From Acidobacteriota bacterium (GTDB taxonomy: Bacteria; Acidobacteriota; Terriglobia; Terriglobales; Acidobacteriaceae), in contig JAKBAG010000206.1 of assembly GCA_021809235.1 (NCBI GenBank), positions 1 through 5,360 of the forward strand: a stretch of 5,360 nt of DNA, read 5' to 3'. A program made the translations under genes and the position numbers. Of the stretch, positions 5,054 through 5,360 are shown piece after piece. Numbering within the stretch: the stretch's first letter is position 1; each line of letters starts with the position of its first letter. A model generated the notes under the pieces. The model was not told the DNA's origin and searched no databases. It was given only the letters and a program-made list of their open reading frames with translations.

Positions 5054-5360
5054 ATGATTGATTTGCGCGTTACGGTCCGGTTCCAACGTCTTGCAACTGC
5101 TCTGCGTCCGGTACTTTTGATGGCTCCCGTACTTTTACTGACCGTGCTGCCTGCTTACGGGGTCATTCCGAAGGAAAAGTCCAGCGCGTCCAATGGCGTC
5201 TGGCATCCGGCCGCCGGAACAGTGACCATGCCTCTCTGGCCGGGCGAGCCACCCGATGGTCGTACACAGCCGGGAAAGATCCGCAACCCGGCAACCGCGC
5301 CGGAACACAACACCACGCGAGCCAGTGACCCCTTGATTGCAGGCAGGCCGGTCATTCGGA
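5054..5360 (+). CDS. Exported protein N-terminus, probably alpha/beta-hydrolase-type esterase (cut by window edge)
   Basis: Only the first 102 codons are present. Residues 1 to about 36 look like a signal peptide: basic MIDLRVTVRFQR, a hydrophobic run (PVLLMAPVLLLTVLPA), likely cleavage near AYG, so the product is exported. The mature start has VWHPAAGTVTMPLWPGEPPD (residues 49-68) and later DPLIAGRPVIR (92-102). From memory, W-x-P-G-x-x-P stretches followed by a 'PLxAGRPxI' segment precede the catalytic domain in secreted acetylxylan-esterase-like alpha/beta hydrolases of Acidobacteriota and Planctomycetota. The catalytic GxSxG and HGGG-type motifs would lie beyond the edge, so the family is inferred. 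The start ATG has a strong AGGAG 6 bases before it. It is divergent from the M28 peptidase gene and may share its control region. Confidence 0.6.
   Translation, partial: MIDLRVTVRFQRLATALRPVLLMAPVLLLTVLPAYGVIPKEKSSASNGVWHPAAGTVTMPLWPGEPPDGRTQPGKIRNPATAPEHNTTRASDPLIAGRPVIR

Overview
The window looks like chromosomal DNA from a Gram-negative, moderately GC-rich bacterium. The best guess is an Acidobacteriota (Terriglobia) relative. This rests on the style of the proteins: a PA-domain M28 peptidase, a CocE/NonD hydrolase with an extra N-terminal beta-rich segment, and a secreted esterase-like N-terminus containing a W-x-PAxG...MPLWPG stretch. No rRNA or other phylogenetic marker is present, so this assignment is an inference.

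Layout, right to left along the minus strand: a secreted zinc-dependent M28 aminopeptidase-type enzyme (4940 down to 3231); a 227-bp gap opening with a perfect 12-bp stem-loop; a small one-TM membrane protein of unknown function (3003-2518); a CDF-family zinc/divalent-cation exporter (2456-1512); and a secreted CocE/NonD hydrolase of the alpha-amino acid ester hydrolase type, which starts at 1426 and runs off the left edge. The last three have gaps of 61 and 85 bp and could be one transcript. Diverging to the right, a plus-strand gene starts at 5054 and runs off the right edge. It encodes an exported protein, probably an alpha/beta-hydrolase-type esterase.

How the genes may work together: three of the five proteins carry export signals and two, probably three, are hydrolases, so the region reads as extracytoplasmic nutrient scavenging (peptide, amino-ester or carbohydrate-ester cleavage). 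The CDF pump moves Zn2+ or related ions from cytosol to periplasm, where the zinc peptidase would act. A functional link between pump and peptidase is speculative.

There is no sign of CRISPR, mobile elements, RNA genes, phage or a defence system. The main items for a second look are the 37-bp imperfect dyad between the divergent genes, the intact carboxylate cluster in the CocE-family protein, the Cys/His-rich tail of the CDF protein with a tandem hexapeptide, and several stem-loops just after stop codons or before starts. I found no convincing new biological system here.
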